Part shown: positions 1 to 8,047 of the stretch, in pieces
How the letters are laid out: each line of letters begins with the position of its first letter
How positions within the stretch are numbered: position 1 is the first letter of the stretch
NCBI GenBank assembly: GCA_020852705.1
Contig: JADZAP010000001.1
Location: 62,001 to 126,000, forward strand
DNA: 64,000 bases
Reading direction: 5' to 3'
Origin: Ignavibacteria bacterium
GTDB lineage: Bacteria; Bacteroidota; Ignavibacteria; Tepidaquicellales; OLB5
Position numbers and translations under genes: made by a program
The notes under the pieces: generated by a model
Databases searched by the model: none
What the model was told of the DNA's origin: nothing
What the model saw: only the letters and a program-made list of their open reading frames with translations

Positions 1-44
1 GCTAACAAAAGCTAACATATAGTTGAAAGGAAACGAATAAAATT

Positions 45-227
45 ATGAATAATTGCAAAAAATGTAAATTCTGGAACAGGAAAAAAGTTATGAGGCCGGG
101 GGGATGCGGTATGTGTGAAAACAGGCATAGTGAAAATCATAAAATGGTAACTGGAATTAAATTTGAATGTCCGGATTTCAAAAAGGGAAATTTTAGTAAA
201 AAGTTCATTATCTTATTAACACAGTAG
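45..227 (+). CDS. small Cys-rich protein, 60 aa
   Basis: Unknown function. The protein has two CxxC pairs (C4/C7 and C21/C24) and a later Cys at 42 in the context FECPDF, with an aromatic KFW right after the first pair. This layout (CxxC-aromatic, a central Gly-Cys, and a final Cys-Pro-x-Phe) suggests a single metal-binding knuckle, zinc or possibly an Fe-S cluster. A purine-rich AAAGGA lies about 14 bases before the ATG, which is a rather long spacing. The basic tail has no recognisable feature. A second protein of similar design is encoded at 32533-32757. No neighbour hints at a role. Real expression is plausible but unproven. Confidence 0.5.
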   Translation: MNNCKKCKFWNRKKVMRPGGCGMCENRHSENHKMVTGIKFECPDFKKGNFSKKFIILLTQ

Positions 228-242
228 ATAATTTATAGTAAA

Positions 243-466
243 TTTTCTAAAAATAAGTATATTTATTTTAAGGCAGTTAGTAAATTCATTTTTTGTTTTG
301 AGAGTGTCGTATTTGGCTGGCTGATAAATATACCATTAATAAAATTAAAAAGGCTTTTAGGGGAAATTGATGAAATTGATTTCTTTGATGAACTACTAAT
401 TCCATAGGTTATTTGTAAAAGAATCATTGCAGCATTGCGCAACGAGATCAATGTGTGTTAGCAAAT
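243..466 (+). pseudogene. decayed protein-like reading frame
   Basis: One plus-strand frame stays open from 243 to a TAG at about 402, then continues about 20 codons to a second TAG at 464-466. The translation is protein-like, with mixed hydrophobic and acidic stretches such as LIKLKRLLGEIDEIDFFDEL, then after the stop KRIIAALRNEI. It has no plausible start codon. The opposite-strand frame here is Ser-rich, as expected of the antisense of an Asp/Glu-rich protein. I read this as a possible gene remnant of unknown origin. Confidence 0.22.
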
Positions 467-499
467 GAGTGAAGTAAATAATGTCGATTTTTCAGAATA

Positions 500-1357
500 T
501 TAACGATATGTCCGGTTGACATTAAAAGTGATTTCTACATTGCTAATCTTTTGGTAGATATCCGGTTTAGTCTGAAGATTATCTTTATAATAATAAACTC
601 CTTCATTTTTAATCAAGTCATTTGCCTTAATTCTTACTTTTTCAAGTGAATAACCGCTTATATCAACAAAAATTATATCGATATTTGTTTCATCAGCACT
701 TCTACCAAAATATTTATTATATATTTCGATATTAAAGTATAATCGATTATTTTCAAATTTTATTTTAGCATTATAATTTGTTCTTTTGAATTCCCTTTCT
801 TTTAAAATTTCTTCATTAATTTTATCTTTGACAAAAAATGATGTTAAATAACCCCTGTTAAAATACACTAAAGTTGAGAGTGATAAGACAAAAATTAATG
901 TTATAAGGATAACCAAATCTTTACGCAATAAAGAATTAAAAATATTAATTTTCTGCAGGAAAGAGATTTTATCAGATTTATGCATATTAGTTGATAGGTT
1001 TAAAGGTATACTTTTTGATAACTTATTTTCTAATTTTTCAATACTAACTTTGTTAGGTTGATAACTAATTTCTTCCTTATTTTCGATTTGTACTTTATCT
1101 ATAATTTCTTTTTTTGCCGTTATTGTATTATTAGAAAATCCGAAAAAAACACCAAGTGAAATCATAAAAGTCAAAAAACCTGTTTTAGTTGGGTCCTTAA
1201 ATATTGCTGTTAATATAAGCAACGATATAATGCCAATAATAAAAGTAGAAGCTAATCTTAAACCATTAGAATGCATTCTATCGTTATACTCCAAAGCAGA
1301 TTTCGTGAAAAACCTTGTAAGCAAGAATACTAATATGCCAATAATTACGATTGCCAT
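500..1357 (-). CDS. hypothetical membrane protein, 285 aa
   Basis: I do not recognise the family. Hydrophobic segments suitable for membrane spans lie at about residues 2-17, 35-53, 60-75 and 147-165. A polar Lys/Glu-rich linker (about 80-145) separates the first three from the fourth. The last 110 residues are soluble, mixed charged and probably beta-rich, so a C-terminal domain would sit on one face of the membrane. There is no clear ribosome binding site ahead of the ATG, which is common in this window. It stands alone, with about 200 AT-rich bases on its upstream side that include a tandem AAGTATTTTCT repeat. Base composition is as AT-rich as the rest. Function unknown. Confidence 0.6.
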   Translation of the reverse strand: MAIVIIGILVFLLTRFFTKSALEYNDRMHSNGLRLASTFIIGIISLLILTAIFKDPTKTGFLTFMISLGVFFGFSNNTITAKKEIIDKVQIENKEEISYQPNKVSIEKLENKLSKSIPLNLSTNMHKSDKISFLQKINIFNSLLRKDLVILITLIFVLSLSTLVYFNRGYLTSFFVKDKINEEILKEREFKRTNYNAKIKFENNRLYFNIEIYNKYFGRSADETNIDIIFVDISGYSLEKVRIKANDLIKNEGVYYYKDNLQTKPDIYQKISNVEITFNVNRTYR

Positions 1358-1564
1358 AATAAAATTATTCCATTATTCTTTACGTAAAGCAATAGATTTG
1401 TTATTATAAGTATTTTCTAAGTATTTTCTAAGTTCAAAATTACTACAAATTATTTACTAATACAGTACTATTTAAACTAAAATCGTTTAGGTTGTACTGA
1501 TTAGCATATTGGTAGAAGCTATATAAAACATATGATCAATGAAAATAGTAATTCATAAAAGATA

Positions 1565-1768
1565 TCATTTGCAATCGATATTCCTGAAATAATACAAACT
1601 TGGAATTTTGTATTTTTTAGCTAAATAACTATATTTCTCAGTATTACTTTTGAAAACATGATCAGCTTCAAATGCTGGTGTATCGACTTTTGAAAGGCAG
1701 GAATTAAAGATAAAAGCAGAAATGAGTAAAGATAAAAGAGCTTTCAAAGTAGTTAAATTTAAGTTCAA
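1565..1768 (-). CDS. small putative lipoprotein, 67 aa
   Basis: The first 23 residues form a hydrophobic signal ending at Cys24 (context IFNSC), a relaxed lipobox of the kind seen in Bacteroidota, followed by a short polar region of about 43 residues. The start is TTG and overlaps the stop of the upstream 71-residue lipoprotein by three bases (TTGA), so the two are probably translated together. No domain is recognisable. The protein is very short and could be the remnant of something longer; I cannot tell. Confidence 0.4.
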   Translation of the reverse strand: MNLNLTTLKALLSLLISAFIFNSCLSKVDTPAFEADHVFKSNTEKYSYLAKKYKIPSLYYFRNIDCK

Positions 1769-1980
1769 TACGGACGCATATAAGTAAATGTTTTATACGA
1801 AGGTGCAAAAGCAGGTTCGCCTGAAGGAAAACAATCATATATCTGTACACCATGTTTAAGATAAAGGATATCAATTTGTCCTTTAGCATAAGGATAATAA
1901 ACTATTGCTTTCTGGGACTGTTCAATTGAGCAAGAAATAGAAATAAAAGCAATAAAGATCACAAATAGAATAACTTTCAT
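1765..1980 (-). CDS. small putative lipoprotein, 71 aa
   Basis: Residues 1-16 are a strong hydrophobic signal (MKVILFVIFIAFISIS), followed directly by Cys17, the likely lipidation site. The mature part is about 54 residues, rich in Tyr and Pro, with a second Cys near residue 50. No family is recognised. It is the first gene of a two-gene unit with the 67-residue lipoprotein, linked by an overlapping stop/start. The ATG has no obvious Shine-Dalgarno. Likely attached to a membrane, role unknown. Confidence 0.5.
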   Translation of the reverse strand: MKVILFVIFIAFISISCSIEQSQKAIVYYPYAKGQIDILYLKHGVQIYDCFPSGEPAFAPSYKTFTYMRPY

Positions 1981-2194
1981 AATAATTAGATTAAACGTTA
2001 CTCAAAAATACTGTAGTCACCTGGTTTTGTAAATAGACGTAAATACCCAATTAACTTGAGTAATTCTACTCAATATAAGATCTGAATCCAGACGTAAAAA
2101 ATTATGTTATATTTACTTCTACATCAATATGTAGAGAAGTAGATTATCAAGTGATCACGTAGGAATTTAAGCACAGAATTTTAGCTGCAAATGA

Positions 2195-2382
2195 ATTTTG
2201 CGTCTGTTTGAAGCACGGTGGCGCAATTAGCGCCGGCCTTTAGCCAATAAGTATGAGAATGTAGCACGTGAGCGAAGTGAGAAGTCGGAATGAACGCTCG
2301 AATTGGCTGCCTGCTTTCTGCAGGCGGTCTTTACCGTGCAAGTTTCGCAAAAGAAAGGCAGATAAAATTTGAAGCGCAAAAT
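2195..2382. other. candidate structured element (multi-helix ncRNA or recombination site)
   Basis: Nested perfect inverted repeats define a branched fold. P1 pairs GCACGGT (2213-2219) with ACCGTGC (2333-2339). P2 is GGCGC/GCGCC (2220-2224/2230-2234), starting on the base after P1. P3 pairs AGCCAAT (2242-2248) with ATTGGCT (2302-2308), enclosing P4 GAGCG/CGCTC (2270-2274/2295-2299). P5 is GCCTGC/GCAGGC (2309-2314/2320-2325), starting on the base after P3. An outer ATTTTGCG (2195-2202) can pair with CGCAAAAT (2375-2382) or with CGCAAAA (2346-2352). Helices abut without gaps at two junctions, as in real RNA junctions. Strand and function are unknown; a folded single-stranded recombination site is an alternative. 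Confidence 0.45.
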
Positions 2383-2524
2383 ATCTTATAGATACTTAAT
2401 GCTTATAAAAAAGGGGACAAATGGCTTCTATCTATTTTGAAAATGAAACTTGGCAGGGTCGCAAGGGCGGGAATAAATAAAAAAGCGAACGAAGTGAGCG
2501 CGGGCGCATGGCTCTTGTAAAAAT

Positions 2525-2543
2525 GTTAAGGTTTGTTAAGGTT
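2525..2543. repeat. tandem direct repeat GTTAAGGTT x2
   Basis: Two exact copies of GTTAAGGTT separated by one T, giving a 10-base period. It lies in the noncoding stretch downstream of the minus-strand propeller gene. Function unknown. Confidence 0.5.
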
Positions 2544-2595
2544 CAAAGCCCACAATTGCGTGTTCGGTGATGTCACAACGCGTTATTTGTTGAAA

Positions 2596-3534
2596 CTAAT
2601 TTTGATAAGGTCCGTAGGTAAGTTTTCTTTTTTTTACCATCTTGCTTGAACCTGCGAATAGAAAACCGTTGTCAATCCAAAAACTATAAACATCTAAACC
2701 ATGAGGATCATCATAGTATTCACTGCCGATACTTTCACCATATTCGTCTAAAACACATATTCCTTTATTGCGAGTAGCTGCAAAAACATAACAATTGTTA
2801 AATGCAAAGGAATATATTTCTGAATTTTCATCAAAGTTAGATTTATACCATTTTTTACCTATATTAGGAGAATAATAAATACCATGTTTTGCTGTACCTG
2901 CATAAATAAAATTACCATTTATAGCCAAAATATTAATACCATAAGTACCAATATCAATATCTACATTTCCCCAGGTATCTCCATTAGTAGAAGATTTCAT
3001 AATGCCAGGGTCCTCAGTTGCTGCAAAAATAAATAGTTCATTTTTTATCAAAGATCTTACACCATGTTTGCCAATAATACTTGTATTATCAAAACTGGCA
3101 CCATAGTTTGTTGATTTTATAATACCACCTTTACTGCCTAAACCAGCGAAAACAATATTATTTTTTATCAATAAAGTGTTTACAGATTTATTCAGTAAAG
3201 TGTTAATCCAATTTAAACCAGAATTTGTCGTTCGCCAAATGCCATAAGTTTTTGTACCCGCTATTATAATGTTATCAATTACAACTATAGAAGTTATGCT
3301 TTTTTCATCCAATTCTTCCATTGAAATCTTTTCCCAGTCTGAAGTATTTATGGGAGCTCTAAAAATGCCATTACCTTGAGTACCAACAAAGTTAAATTCA
3401 TTGTTCGCAGCTACTGACTGGACTACATAATTACTGATAATTGAGGAATCATCAACCCATTGCGAATCTATTGTATTCATGAAACTGGAAAATATAACGA
3501 AAATTGACAACCAGAAAATATTGGTATATTTCAT
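2596..3534 (-). CDS. secreted beta-propeller protein, 312 aa
   Basis: A signal peptide (about residues 1-24, ending near NTIDSQ) is followed by six or seven repeats of about 40 residues. Each carries a pattern like GxxGIxRTTNSGxxW, with NSGLNW, NYGASF and NGDTW at the turn; this is the Asp-box/BNR turn of sortilin- or sialidase-like propellers. Such proteins usually bind ligands at the cell surface. Unlike most secreted propellers in this window it lacks the NYPNPFNP sorting domain and ends in a short basic tail (KKRKLTYGPYQN). It is therefore either periplasmic or cut short at its 3' end, next to the unusual noncoding stretch at 1981-2595. No catalytic residues are evident. Confidence 0.7.
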   Translation of the reverse strand: MKYTNIFWLSIFVIFSSFMNTIDSQWVDDSSIISNYVVQSVAANNEFNFVGTQGNGIFRAPINTSDWEKISMEELDEKSITSIVVIDNIIIAGTKTYGIWRTTNSGLNWINTLLNKSVNTLLIKNNIVFAGLGSKGGIIKSTNYGASFDNTSIIGKHGVRSLIKNELFIFAATEDPGIMKSSTNGDTWGNVDIDIGTYGINILAINGNFIYAGTAKHGIYYSPNIGKKWYKSNFDENSEIYSFAFNNCYVFAATRNKGICVLDEYGESIGSEYYDDPHGLDVYSFWIDNGFLFAGSSKMVKKRKLTYGPYQN

Positions 3535-3638
3535 AGTTTTATTTAAAATTTATCAGATTTTCTATTAAATCAGACTGTTTTGTTACCCATTTGTTACTCA
3601 ACAAAAACTTAATATGTAAAATACAATAATTTGACTTG

Positions 3639-4343
3639 CTATTGAGGGTTAGTTGCCCACACTCCTGCCTCTGGAATAAATCCTCGGTCATCAAGCTCAA
3701 GCATTGATTTAATTAAATGTGCTATGTGAAATCCTTCTAACTTGGTTTTATTAAATTCCCTTTTTTTGCCTCCGGCATTTATATTGAAATTTGTCTGTAC
3801 TTCACTTGGATTTACAAGCATAACCCTGATATTATTTTTCCTCAGCTCTGCTCTCCAGCATTCAGTCATACCCCGTAAAGCAAATTTTGTAGCACAATAT
3901 GGGCTGCCGTTTGCAAATCCATTCTTTCCCGCACTCGAGGCAATATTTATTATATTACCGTAATTTTTTTCAGTGAAATATTTTGCTGATTCTCTGCCGC
4001 ATATCATTGCACCCGTGATATTTGTCATAAGCACATCATTAAATTTTTTGGTTTCAATCTGTGTTAACTGACTGAAATATCCGTATGCAGCATTATTTAT
4101 TAAAACATTAAATCCGCCAAGTTTATCTATTGTATATTTTACAAGATTTTTTGCATCACTTTCAATAGAAACATCTGCTATAAACGATATCGCCCCAAGT
4201 TCAGTAGCGGCTTTATTTAATCTTGCTTCATCTCTTGAGCAAATTACAACTTTTGCACCGCATTCAACAAGTAATTTTGCAGTTGAATATCCAATTCCAA
4301 TACTGCTGCCTGTTATTAATACTTTTGCCTCATTTAAATCCAT
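3639..4343 (-). CDS. short-chain dehydrogenase/reductase, 234 aa
   Basis: Classical SDR fold for NAD(P)-dependent oxidation or reduction of an alcohol/ketone. Visible signatures are TGSSIGIG at residues 11-18 (cofactor-binding glycine motif), NNAA at 83-86, a catalytic Ser at 136/137 (NIASSAG), and Tyr149-x3-Lys153 (YCATK). Ser36-Arg37 after the second strand suggests NADPH preference, which is an inference. The length is normal for the family. A good Shine-Dalgarno (AGGGGAG) sits eight bases before the ATG. It is divergent from the alpha/beta hydrolase gene. Substrate cannot be told; two more SDRs occur at 11987 and 12810. Confidence 0.9.
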   Translation of the reverse strand: MDLNEAKVLITGSSIGIGYSTAKLLVECGAKVVICSRDEARLNKAATELGAISFIADVSIESDAKNLVKYTIDKLGGFNVLINNAAYGYFSQLTQIETKKFNDVLMTNITGAMICGRESAKYFTEKNYGNIINIASSAGKNGFANGSPYCATKFALRGMTECWRAELRKNNIRVMLVNPSEVQTNFNINAGGKKREFNKTKLEGFHIAHLIKSMLELDDRGFIPEAGVWATNPQ

Positions 4344-4473
4344 TTTTCAGCTCCCCTTGTTTAATCATAATTAAATTTTAAGTATTTTTGCAATTATAAT
4401 TTGAAGTATATTAATCTAACAAGGCATTTTGCTGTATGATACAATTTACAATAAATTAAATTATCCGGATATA

Positions 4474-5256
4474 ATGAGTAATTCAAATTTTAAAAGCGGT
4501 TATTCTGATGTGAATGGGATTAAAATGTATTACGAAATTTGCGGTGAAGGAAAACCATTGGTGTTAATTCATGGCGGAGGTTCTTTCATTCAAACTTCGT
4601 TTGGGAATTTAATTCCCTATCTTGTTAATCACAGGCAGATTATTGCAATGGACCTTCAGGCACATGGACGTACTGGTGATAGAGATGCAGATCTTAGTTT
4701 TAAACAGGATGCAGATGATATTGCCATGCTTTTAAAAAATCTTGGGATCAAAAAAGCTGATTTTCTGGGTTTCAGCAACGGTGGGCAAACTGTAATTGAG
4801 TTAGCTTTAAGGTATGGTGATTTTATAAATAAACTTATTATCTGTTCTGCATTATATAAAAGAGATGCCGCAGCTCCTGAATTCTGGAAGGGATTTGAAA
4901 ATGCAAAATTAGAAGTTATGCCGCAAAATTTAAAGGATGAATTTCTTAAAGTTAATAACAATAAAAGTGCTTTGCAGAATATGTTTGATAAAGATGTGAA
5001 ACGAATGAAGAATTTTAAAGGTTGGAGTGATGAAGAAATTTCTTCCATTAAATTTCCTGTATTAATAATGACCGCTAATAATGATGTTGGCAGCCCCGAG
5101 CATGCTGTTGAAATGTACCGGTACATTTCAGGTTCTGAACTTGTAATTTTACCCGGAAATCACGGTGAATATCTTGGTGCAATTGATTTATTATCCGGAA
5201 GAAAATGGAAACAAACTTATTCAGTTGAAATCATTGTTGATTTTTTAAATAAGTAA
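4474..5256 (+). CDS. alpha/beta hydrolase, 260 aa
   Basis: Soluble alpha/beta-hydrolase fold enzyme. From the ATG at 4474 the oxyanion-hole motif HGGG is at 33-36, the nucleophile Ser at 101 in GFSNGG, the acid Asp at about 204 (NNDVGSP) and the His at about 230 (PGNHGEY), a complete triad in the expected order. The frame can be extended upstream to a TTG at 4429, but those 15 residues are not conserved-looking and this ATG gives the standard N-terminus just before the first strand. It has no signal peptide, so it is cytoplasmic. The substrate (ester, lactone or similar) is unknown. It is transcribed away from the neighbouring SDR gene. Confidence 0.88.
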   Translation: MSNSNFKSGYSDVNGIKMYYEICGEGKPLVLIHGGGSFIQTSFGNLIPYLVNHRQIIAMDLQAHGRTGDRDADLSFKQDADDIAMLLKNLGIKKADFLGFSNGGQTVIELALRYGDFINKLIICSALYKRDAAAPEFWKGFENAKLEVMPQNLKDEFLKVNNNKSALQNMFDKDVKRMKNFKGWSDEEISSIKFPVLIMTANNDVGSPEHAVEMYRYISGSELVILPGNHGEYLGAIDLLSGRKWKQTYSVEIIVDFLNK

Positions 5257-5333
5257 ACTTCTCAAATGCCAAAAAGTTTTAAAAAATTTTGGGAAAGTAG
5301 ATATATATTTTATACATAATAATCAAATAAATA

Positions 5334-5349
5334 GGGCACCGAAGTGCCC
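5334..5349 (-). terminator. UUCG-capped hairpin terminator of gdhA
   Basis: GGGCAC/GTGCCC stem; on the minus strand it is capped by the very stable TTCG tetraloop and followed by the AT-rich run TATTTATTTG. It lies about 30 bases past the gdhA stop. Confidence 0.75.
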
Positions 5350-5381
5350 CGCTATTATTATTCATTGCAATTATAAATTAC

Positions 5382-6749
5382 TTATAAAATACCGTAAGAA
5401 AGCATTGCATTTGCAACTTTTATAAACCCGCCTATATTTGCTCCTGTTAAATAATCACCTTTCGCTCCATATGCTTCTGCATTATCAAGGCATGTTTTAT
5501 GAATGCTCTTCATTATTCCAAGAAGTTTGGCATCAACTTCTTCTCTGCTCCACATTAAACGCATACTGTTCTGGCTCATTTCCAACCCTGAAACTGCTAC
5601 GCCACCTGCGTTTGCTGCTTTTGCAGGTCCAAATAAAATTCCGTTATTCTGAAAAATTTTAATTGCCTCAGGGTTACTTGGCATATTTGCACCTTCTGAA
5701 ACACAATAACAGCCTGCCGTAACCAAACCTTGTGCAGTTGCTTCGTTAAGCTCATTTTGAGTTGAACAGGGTAAAGCAATATCAACTTTTATTCCTTCAT
5801 CCTTTATCACTTCCCATACACTTTTGCCTTCATAATATTTTACTTTATGTTCTTGAGCGTATTCTTTTATTCTTCCTCTGCGGTTATTCTTAAGCTCCAG
5901 CAAATATGCAAGTTTTCTTGTATCTATCCCTGATTCATCTATTATTGTACCATTTGAATCTGATGCTGTTATAGGTATTCCGCCAAGCTGATTTACTTTT
6001 TCAATTGCATACTGCGAAACATTTCCCGAGCCGCTTATAGCAACTCTCTTTCCGCTGAAATCATTTCCTCTTGTTGCAAGCATTTCAGCTGCAAAATAAA
6101 CAGTACCGTATCCGGTAGCTTCAGGTCTTATTAAACTTCCTCCGTATTCAAGTCCCTTGCCGGTTAAAACACCTGTATGCTCATTTACTATTTTTTTGTA
6201 GTAACCGTATAAGTAACCAATTTCCCTTCCTCCAACACCAATATCACCGGCGGGCACATCTCTGTTGGGACCTATATGCCTGTATAATTCTCTCATAAAT
6301 GAATAGCAGAATCTCATAACCTCATCATCTGATTTTCCTTTAGGGTCAAAATCACTTCCGCCTTTACCTCCGCCCATTGGCAATGTGGTTAAAGCATTTT
6401 TAAAGATCTGTTCAAATCCAAGAAATTTTAGTATCCCCAAATTTACTGAAGGATGAAACCTTAATCCGCCTTTATACGGTCCAATTGCATTATTAAATTC
6501 AACCCTGAAACCTCGGTTTACCTGAACCTCTCCTGTATCATCCACCCATGGTACTCGGAACAATATGGCTCTGTCTGGAATCACAATTCGTTCATAAATT
6601 TTTGCTTTAACAAATTCAGGATGTTTTGCTACGGTGGGTTCTAAGGTTGTTAGTACTTCTTCTACTGCTTGATGAAATTCCGGTTGTGCTGTTTCTTTGG
6701 TTTTAACTATATCTATTACGTCTTTTATTACTGATGACGATTTTGCCAT
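5382..6749 (-). CDS. gdhA: NADP-type glutamate dehydrogenase
   Basis: Reversible reductive amination of 2-oxoglutarate with ammonium to L-glutamate, linking nitrogen and carbon metabolism in the cytoplasm. At 455 residues it matches the hexameric small (about 450 aa) family. Landmarks are GPYKGGLRFHP (about 90-100, substrate binding), LPMGGGKGGSDFDPKG (about 123-138, with the catalytic Lys), PAGDIGVGGREIGY (about 166-179, with the catalytic Asp), the nucleotide-binding GSGNVSQYA (about 240) and a C-terminal GANIGGF. A Shine-Dalgarno AAAGGAG precedes the ATG. It is a single-gene unit with its own terminator. NADP preference is inferred from similarity to the bacterial anabolic type. Confidence 0.96.
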   Translation of the reverse strand: MAKSSSVIKDVIDIVKTKETAQPEFHQAVEEVLTTLEPTVAKHPEFVKAKIYERIVIPDRAILFRVPWVDDTGEVQVNRGFRVEFNNAIGPYKGGLRFHPSVNLGILKFLGFEQIFKNALTTLPMGGGKGGSDFDPKGKSDDEVMRFCYSFMRELYRHIGPNRDVPAGDIGVGGREIGYLYGYYKKIVNEHTGVLTGKGLEYGGSLIRPEATGYGTVYFAAEMLATRGNDFSGKRVAISGSGNVSQYAIEKVNQLGGIPITASDSNGTIIDESGIDTRKLAYLLELKNNRRGRIKEYAQEHKVKYYEGKSVWEVIKDEGIKVDIALPCSTQNELNEATAQGLVTAGCYCVSEGANMPSNPEAIKIFQNNGILFGPAKAANAGGVAVSGLEMSQNSMRLMWSREEVDAKLLGIMKSIHKTCLDNAEAYGAKGDYLTGANIGGFIKVANAMLSYGIL

Positions 6750-6968
6750 TGATATGCTCCTTTTAGCATGTTTTGTTTTATTGGTTCTTGTTGTATCAAA
6801 AAATTTCCTTTTAAATACATTTACAAAGTTACGGTTTTTTAACTATTTCATACAATGATATTAATAATAAATTACAAACATTTGCATTTAGTTTTCTTTG
6901 GAAAACTTACAAATTGTGTTTAAATTGGTTGAAATTAATTTTTTATTCTTTTAATAAATCAGATTTTT

Positions 6969-7889
6969 ATGAAAATTAAGAAATTTACATGTATAAATTG
7001 CGGGGCTCCAAAGGTAAACGAATATAAATCACCCTATATTATGTGTGACTATTGCGGTTCTTTTACTGATATTGACTTCACACTTGGACTTGATAAATGG
7101 AATGAATCGGGAATTAAAACTATGAATTATCAGATGACCAAAATGGCGCTTATGAACAAAATGCAAACAGCTTTACAGCGCGGAAACAAAGATGAATACA
7201 AAAGTCTTCAGAGGGATTACTGGGATTATTACTACCGTACATATCCCGCTTATCTGCCTCCTTCTATTGATGATGGCTATAAGTATCGCGACTACCTTGA
7301 TGTTTGTGCTGAGTCCAGCACAGAATACGGCTTTGATCCCAAATGGCAGAATTACGGAACTGAACAGCAAAGATTACAGCAGTCCCTTGCATATTATAAT
7401 GATGGCACAGGCAACAAAGTTGAAAGCACCAGATTTTTCCATTTGGCAGATTTTTTTATCAACATGACAAAAGACGGCATGAGGGTTTTTTATTCAAATC
7501 CAAAGTACGCCGTAATGAATGACCTTATTCCTGAACAGGTTCACATGAAAATGAAGCTTTCAATGTTTGTGCAGGTCTGGCTGCCGTATTTAACCGAAGC
7601 TGACCAGGAAAAATTACTTAAAATGTCCGGATTTAGTTTACAGTATGTTGATATTGAGCGTCCCAAAGGCAGAACAGGTGAATGTGAACATTGCAAAGCT
7701 GAAATTTATATTCCCGAGGGTTCTTATAAAGTGCATTGCGAAAGCTGCCATAAAAATACTAAGGTTCAGCAGGCATTTAATTGCATGTCCTGCGGTGCGG
7801 AAAATAAAGTACCCGATTTCCCGGCAAAACCAATTGATTGCGAATTCTGCGGTGTGGAAAACCGTCTTATTCAAAGATTATTTGGGTAA
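6969..7889 (+). CDS. zinc-ribbon protein of unknown function, 306 aa
   Basis: Three CxxC-based zinc ribbons frame a helical middle. The N-terminal one is CINC (8-11) with CDYC (26-29). At the C-terminus CEHC pairs with CESC and CMSC pairs with CEFC within the last 80 residues. The central 200 residues are rich in Tyr, Lys and Glu and have no signature I recognise. There is no signal peptide or membrane segment, so it is likely cytoplasmic. The double ribbon at the end suggests nucleic-acid or protein binding, but nothing in the sequence proves it. It stands alone between gdhA (divergent) and the aldehyde dehydrogenase gene (convergent). Confidence 0.75.
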   Translation: MKIKKFTCINCGAPKVNEYKSPYIMCDYCGSFTDIDFTLGLDKWNESGIKTMNYQMTKMALMNKMQTALQRGNKDEYKSLQRDYWDYYYRTYPAYLPPSIDDGYKYRDYLDVCAESSTEYGFDPKWQNYGTEQQRLQQSLAYYNDGTGNKVESTRFFHLADFFINMTKDGMRVFYSNPKYAVMNDLIPEQVHMKMKLSMFVQVWLPYLTEADQEKLLKMSGFSLQYVDIERPKGRTGECEHCKAEIYIPEGSYKVHCESCHKNTKVQQAFNCMSCGAENKVPDFPAKPIDCEFCGVENRLIQRLFG

Positions 7890-7980
7890 GTCATCACATT
7901 ACTTCCATCAATAGGAAAAAAACAGAATATCAAATTGCATATAATACCATCAGTAAGTATAAATAATTATAAATAATAAT

Positions 7981-8005
7981 TCCCTCCCCTTCAGAGAGGA
8001 AAGAT
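7981..8005. repeat. decayed copy of CCCTCCCC palindromic repeat
   Basis: The sequence CCCTCCCCTTCAGAGAGG repeats the left arm and loop of the intact palindrome at 8048, about 65 bases further on, but the right arm is mutated (AGAGAGG in place of GGGGAGGG). Confidence 0.5.
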
Positions 8006-8047
8006 ATTACTACATCAACAATAGTAAAAAAGATTGTAAATTTGTTT

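Larger units (their letters stand above)
1981..2595. other. 615-base noncoding, hairpin-rich stretch
   Basis: No open frame here looks coding. The stretch is GC-richer than its surroundings between about 2195 and 2585. Simple hairpins lie at 2056-2073 (TTGAGTA/TACTCAA, 4-base loop) and 2118-2135 (TCTACAT/ATGTAGA, 4-base loop). A larger multi-helix element (2195-2382) is listed separately. Further on are a GCGCGGGCGC palindrome near 2500 and a tandem direct repeat GTTAAGGTT (2525-2533 and 2535-2543). The motif CGAAGTGAG occurs twice (2273-2281 and about 2490-2498). Confidence 0.6.

Noticed and set aside
263-451. 62-residue minus-strand frame
   Set aside because: Ser-rich composition is the antisense of a more protein-like plus-strand frame; it has a TTG start and no ribosome binding site.
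1-467. GCTAAC at the window start and GTTAGC at 462-467 as integron attC ends
   Set aside because: The repeats are only six or seven bases, do not match the GTTRRRY core exactly, and no foldable arms are found between them.
4429-4473. Upstream TTG start for the alpha/beta hydrolase
   Set aside because: The extra 15 residues are not typical of the fold and the ATG at 4474 gives the normal N-terminus.
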